From the IMG/VR virus record IMGVR_UViG_3300002488_000042, positions 1 to 30,081 of that record: a stretch of 30,081 nucleotides of DNA. One strand, given 5' to 3'. A program made the translations under genes and the position numbers. The notes under the pieces were generated by a model. It was not told the origin of the DNA. It saw only the letters and a list, made by a program, of their open reading frames with translations, and did not search any database. Source of the DNA: a virus. Within the stretch, counting starts at the first letter, position 1. Every line of letters starts with the position of its first letter. Below are positions 28,842 through 30,081 of this stretch, one piece after another.

Positions 28842-30081
28842 AGATAGTAGATTTATTTAGTGGTATAGGTGGATTTAGTTATGCCGCCGAACAAATAGTA
28901 GGTGGCTTTGAGACAATAGCTTTTGTTGAACAAGATGAATATTGTCAAAAAGTCTTGCGTAAACATTGGCACGATGTACCAATATATAGTGATATAAGGA
29001 GTTTTAATGCAAAAGAATACAAAGACGCAGACATCGTTGTTGGAGGATTCCCATGTCAACCCTGGTCGGTTGCAGGATCTCAAAGAGGCAGCGAAGATGA
29101 CAGAGATCTCTGGCACGAAATGGTTAGGGTTATTGAAGACATACGGCCTAGATGGATCATTGGCGAAAATGTGTCAGGCTTTGTTACAATGCCAATGGGT
29201 CTCAGAAGAAGTCTCGTTGACTTGGAAAGTATTGGGTACAAAGCCATACCATATCTTATTCCAGCTGCAGCCGTCGATGCCAAACATAGACGAATGCGAT
29301 GCTGGATTGTGGGCTACTCCGAACACGATGGATCATCTACCACCACGTTCAGAGGAGGGAACAACCAAGTTAATGGAAGGTCAACGCAAGGGCAGAACCA
29401 AACCAGCGAACTTGAGGGAGCAAGTAGACGAACAGACAATGAGTTTGTACAAACAGACATCTTCGACCTTATGGCCAACACCGACAACACAAGAGATAGA
29501 ACACCCGCAAGCGGATTTGACACCGAACAACAGACGTTTGAGCAAGGACGGGCAGACATCTCACAGTTTGAACCTAGCGGACAGCGTGAAGATGTATCCA
29601 ACACCGAGAGCAAGGGATTGGAAAGACGGATACACAGTACCGCCGTCAGTTCAAAAGGGAACGAGAGCACACACTTTGGGAACATTTGTAGCAGAGAAAG
29701 AATCAATGTGGCCGACACCGACAACAAAGGGGTACGGACATGCATCAATGGGTCAGACGATGATCTTCCGAAAGAAGGTGGAGAGGGGAGAGTTGACCGA
29801 ACAACAAGCACAACAGATGCTAGGTTGCACACTAAGACCACCAAGAATGGAGAAATGGGATTATCCCAAAAAGGAGATGTTCCCTACGCCATCGGCAAAC
29901 GAAGATGCAGCGGGTCGACCAGGGGGGAAGATGCAAAAGATGTTAGGCAACCATCCTTCCGTGAGAGACCAGTCCTCTGGAACGCTGAACCCAACGTGGG
30001 TAGAGTGGCTAATGGGGTATCCAACAGGGTACACCGACTTAGATGTTTAGGGAATAGTATCGTTCCACAAGTGGTAGCTAG
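28838..30081 (+). CDS. DNA (cytosine-5) methyltransferase, 3' end outside window
   Basis: It transfers a methyl group from SAM to C5 of cytosine in DNA. A TTG start at 28838 (GGGGAG eight bases upstream, TTGA overlap with the previous stop) gives the canonical MKIVDLFSGIGG motif I. Motif IV is GGFPCQPWS with nucleophile Cys73, motif VI ENV at 110-112, and motif VIII HRRMRCW at 150-156. After a long, low-complexity Asn/Thr/Ser/Gly target-recognition region, the closing 'VGRVANGVSNRVHRLRCLGN SIVPQV' is the motif IX/X region, in the same frame, so the enzyme reads as intact. The frame has no stop before 30081. Codons are far more GC-rich from about 29100. Protection from host restriction is the likely role. 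Confidence 0.88.
   Translation, partial: MKIVDLFSGIGGFSYAAEQIVGGFETIAFVEQDEYCQKVLRKHWHDVPIYSDIRSFNAKEYKDADIVVGGFPCQPWSVAGSQRGSEDDRDLWHEMVRVIEDIRPRWIIGENVSGFVTMPMGLRRSLVDLESIGYKAIPYLIPAAAVDAKHRRMRCWIVGYSEHDGSSTTTFRGGNNQVNGRSTQGQNQTSELEGASRRTDNEFVQTDIFDLMANTDNTRDRTPASGFDTEQQTFEQGRADISQFEPSGQREDVSNTESKGLERRIHSTAVSSKGNESTHFGNICSRERINVADTDNKGVRTCINGSDDDLPKEGGEGRVDRTTSTTDARLHTKTTKNGEMGLSQKGDVPYAIGKRRCSGSTRGEDAKDVRQPSFRERPVLWNAEPNVGRVANGVSNRVHRLRCLGNSIVPQVVA
28995..29001 (+). promoter_or_regulatory. Internal ribosome binding site for the nested ORF
   Basis: TAAGGAG lies inside the methyltransferase coding sequence and five bases before ATG 29007, an ideal Shine-Dalgarno in strength and spacing. It is among the strongest sites in the window. 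In the methyltransferase frame the same bases encode Ile-Arg-Ser, so nothing in that protein demands them exactly. Confidence 0.6.
29007..30050 (+). CDS. ORF nested out of frame in the methyltransferase gene, [W/Y/F]PTP-repeat protein (347 aa)
   Basis: The ORF is fully inside the methyltransferase gene, shifted by one frame, and ends with TAG before the window end. It has its own TAAGGAG site. Recognisable blocks are 'SLTWKVLGTKPYHILFQLQP SMP' near residue 70-92, five units of the form [hydrophobic]-[W/Y/F]-[P/A]-T-P (LWATPNTMD, LWPTPTTQE, MYPTPRARD, MWPTPTTKG, MFPTPSANE), and a closing 'LNPTWVEWLMGYPTGYTDL'. I recall proteins with all these blocks from phages and bacteria, usually labelled hypothetical or methylase. 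Function is unknown. Recurrence of the blocks could reflect real translation or only the conservation of the overlapping enzyme. Confidence 0.5.
   Translation: MQKNTKTQTSLLEDSHVNPGRLQDLKEAAKMTEISGTKWLGLLKTYGLDGSLAKMCQALLQCQWVSEEVSLTWKVLGTKPYHILFQLQPSMPNIDECDAGLWATPNTMDHLPPRSEEGTTKLMEGQRKGRTKPANLREQVDEQTMSLYKQTSSTLWPTPTTQEIEHPQADLTPNNRRLSKDGQTSHSLNLADSVKMYPTPRARDWKDGYTVPPSVQKGTRAHTLGTFVAEKESMWPTPTTKGYGHASMGQTMIFRKKVERGELTEQQAQQMLGCTLRPPRMEKWDYPKKEMFPTPSANEDAAGRPGGKMQKMLGNHPSVRDQSSGTLNPTWVEWLMGYPTGYTDLDV

Noticed and set aside
29314-29844. A 176-codon minus-strand open frame opposite the methyltransferase
   Set aside because: It is rich in Ser, Leu, Val and Cys with no domain pattern and no ribosome binding site. 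Its length follows from the GC-rich composition of the two + strand frames.
1-30081. CRISPR arrays, tRNA genes, insertion sequences, integrase or attachment sites
   Set aside because: No regularly spaced repeats, tRNA-like cloverleaf, transposase or integrase motifs were found on reading through both strands by eye. The Cas4-like gene stands alone.

Overview
The window reads as part of the genome of a tailed, podovirus-type marine bacteriophage. Genes are packed with 1- to 11-base overlaps, nearly all lie on the + strand, and base composition is visibly AT-rich. Many proteins match, from memory, families typical of phages of marine Alphaproteobacteria (pelagiphage or uncultured Mediterranean phage type): small Lys/Arg-rich proteins with fixed Cys positions, a Met-rich repeat microprotein, adaptor and nozzle proteins, and fibres with concanavalin-like, SPRY and beta-repeat domains. 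The host assignment is inference. No integrase, tRNA or CRISPR array is seen. Portal, terminase, capsid and DNA polymerase genes are not in the window and presumably lie outside it.

Layout. 1-2161: the tail of an unknown structural gene, then a cluster of tiny genes (four basic Cys-containing proteins, a coiled-coil plus membrane protein, a Met-rich repeat protein) and one conserved 183-residue protein. 2161-12867: head-tail adaptor-like proteins, a Rossmann-like protein, beta-rich virion proteins (one with a cupredoxin-like domain), two large fibre genes, a fibre chaperone-like gene, and a tail nozzle gene that is split in two. 12900-19618: four internal or ejection-type virion proteins, the last of 1010 residues with a glycine-zipper hydrophobic stretch. 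19615-20064: a T4-type lysozyme. 20035-20232: the only minus-strand gene, a ribbon-helix-helix-like regulator.

From 20245 onward lies a DNA metabolism block: a DUF1064-type nuclease, a coiled-coil protein, a Sak4-like RecA-fold ATPase, a DUF669/SSB-like protein, an SF2 helicase with a zinc ribbon, a DUF6378-like protein, two small unknowns, a Cas4-like Fe-S nuclease, a Toprim-RecA primase-helicase, a PP-loop (PAPS-reductase-like) enzyme, and a C5-cytosine methyltransferase that runs off the right end. Together these suggest recombination-linked replication plus DNA modification or anti-restriction.

Most notable points: (i) a 347-codon ORF with its own strong Shine-Dalgarno nested out of frame inside the methyltransferase; (ii) a GC-richer, pseudoknot-capable RNA leader before the helicase; (iii) back-to-back promoters at the virion/replication boundary, one predicted to make a leaderless mRNA, next to the ribbon-helix-helix gene; (iv) a nozzle gene split by an apparent beta-repeat insertion; (v) a cupredoxin-like domain with amicyanin-like ligand spacing in a virion protein.
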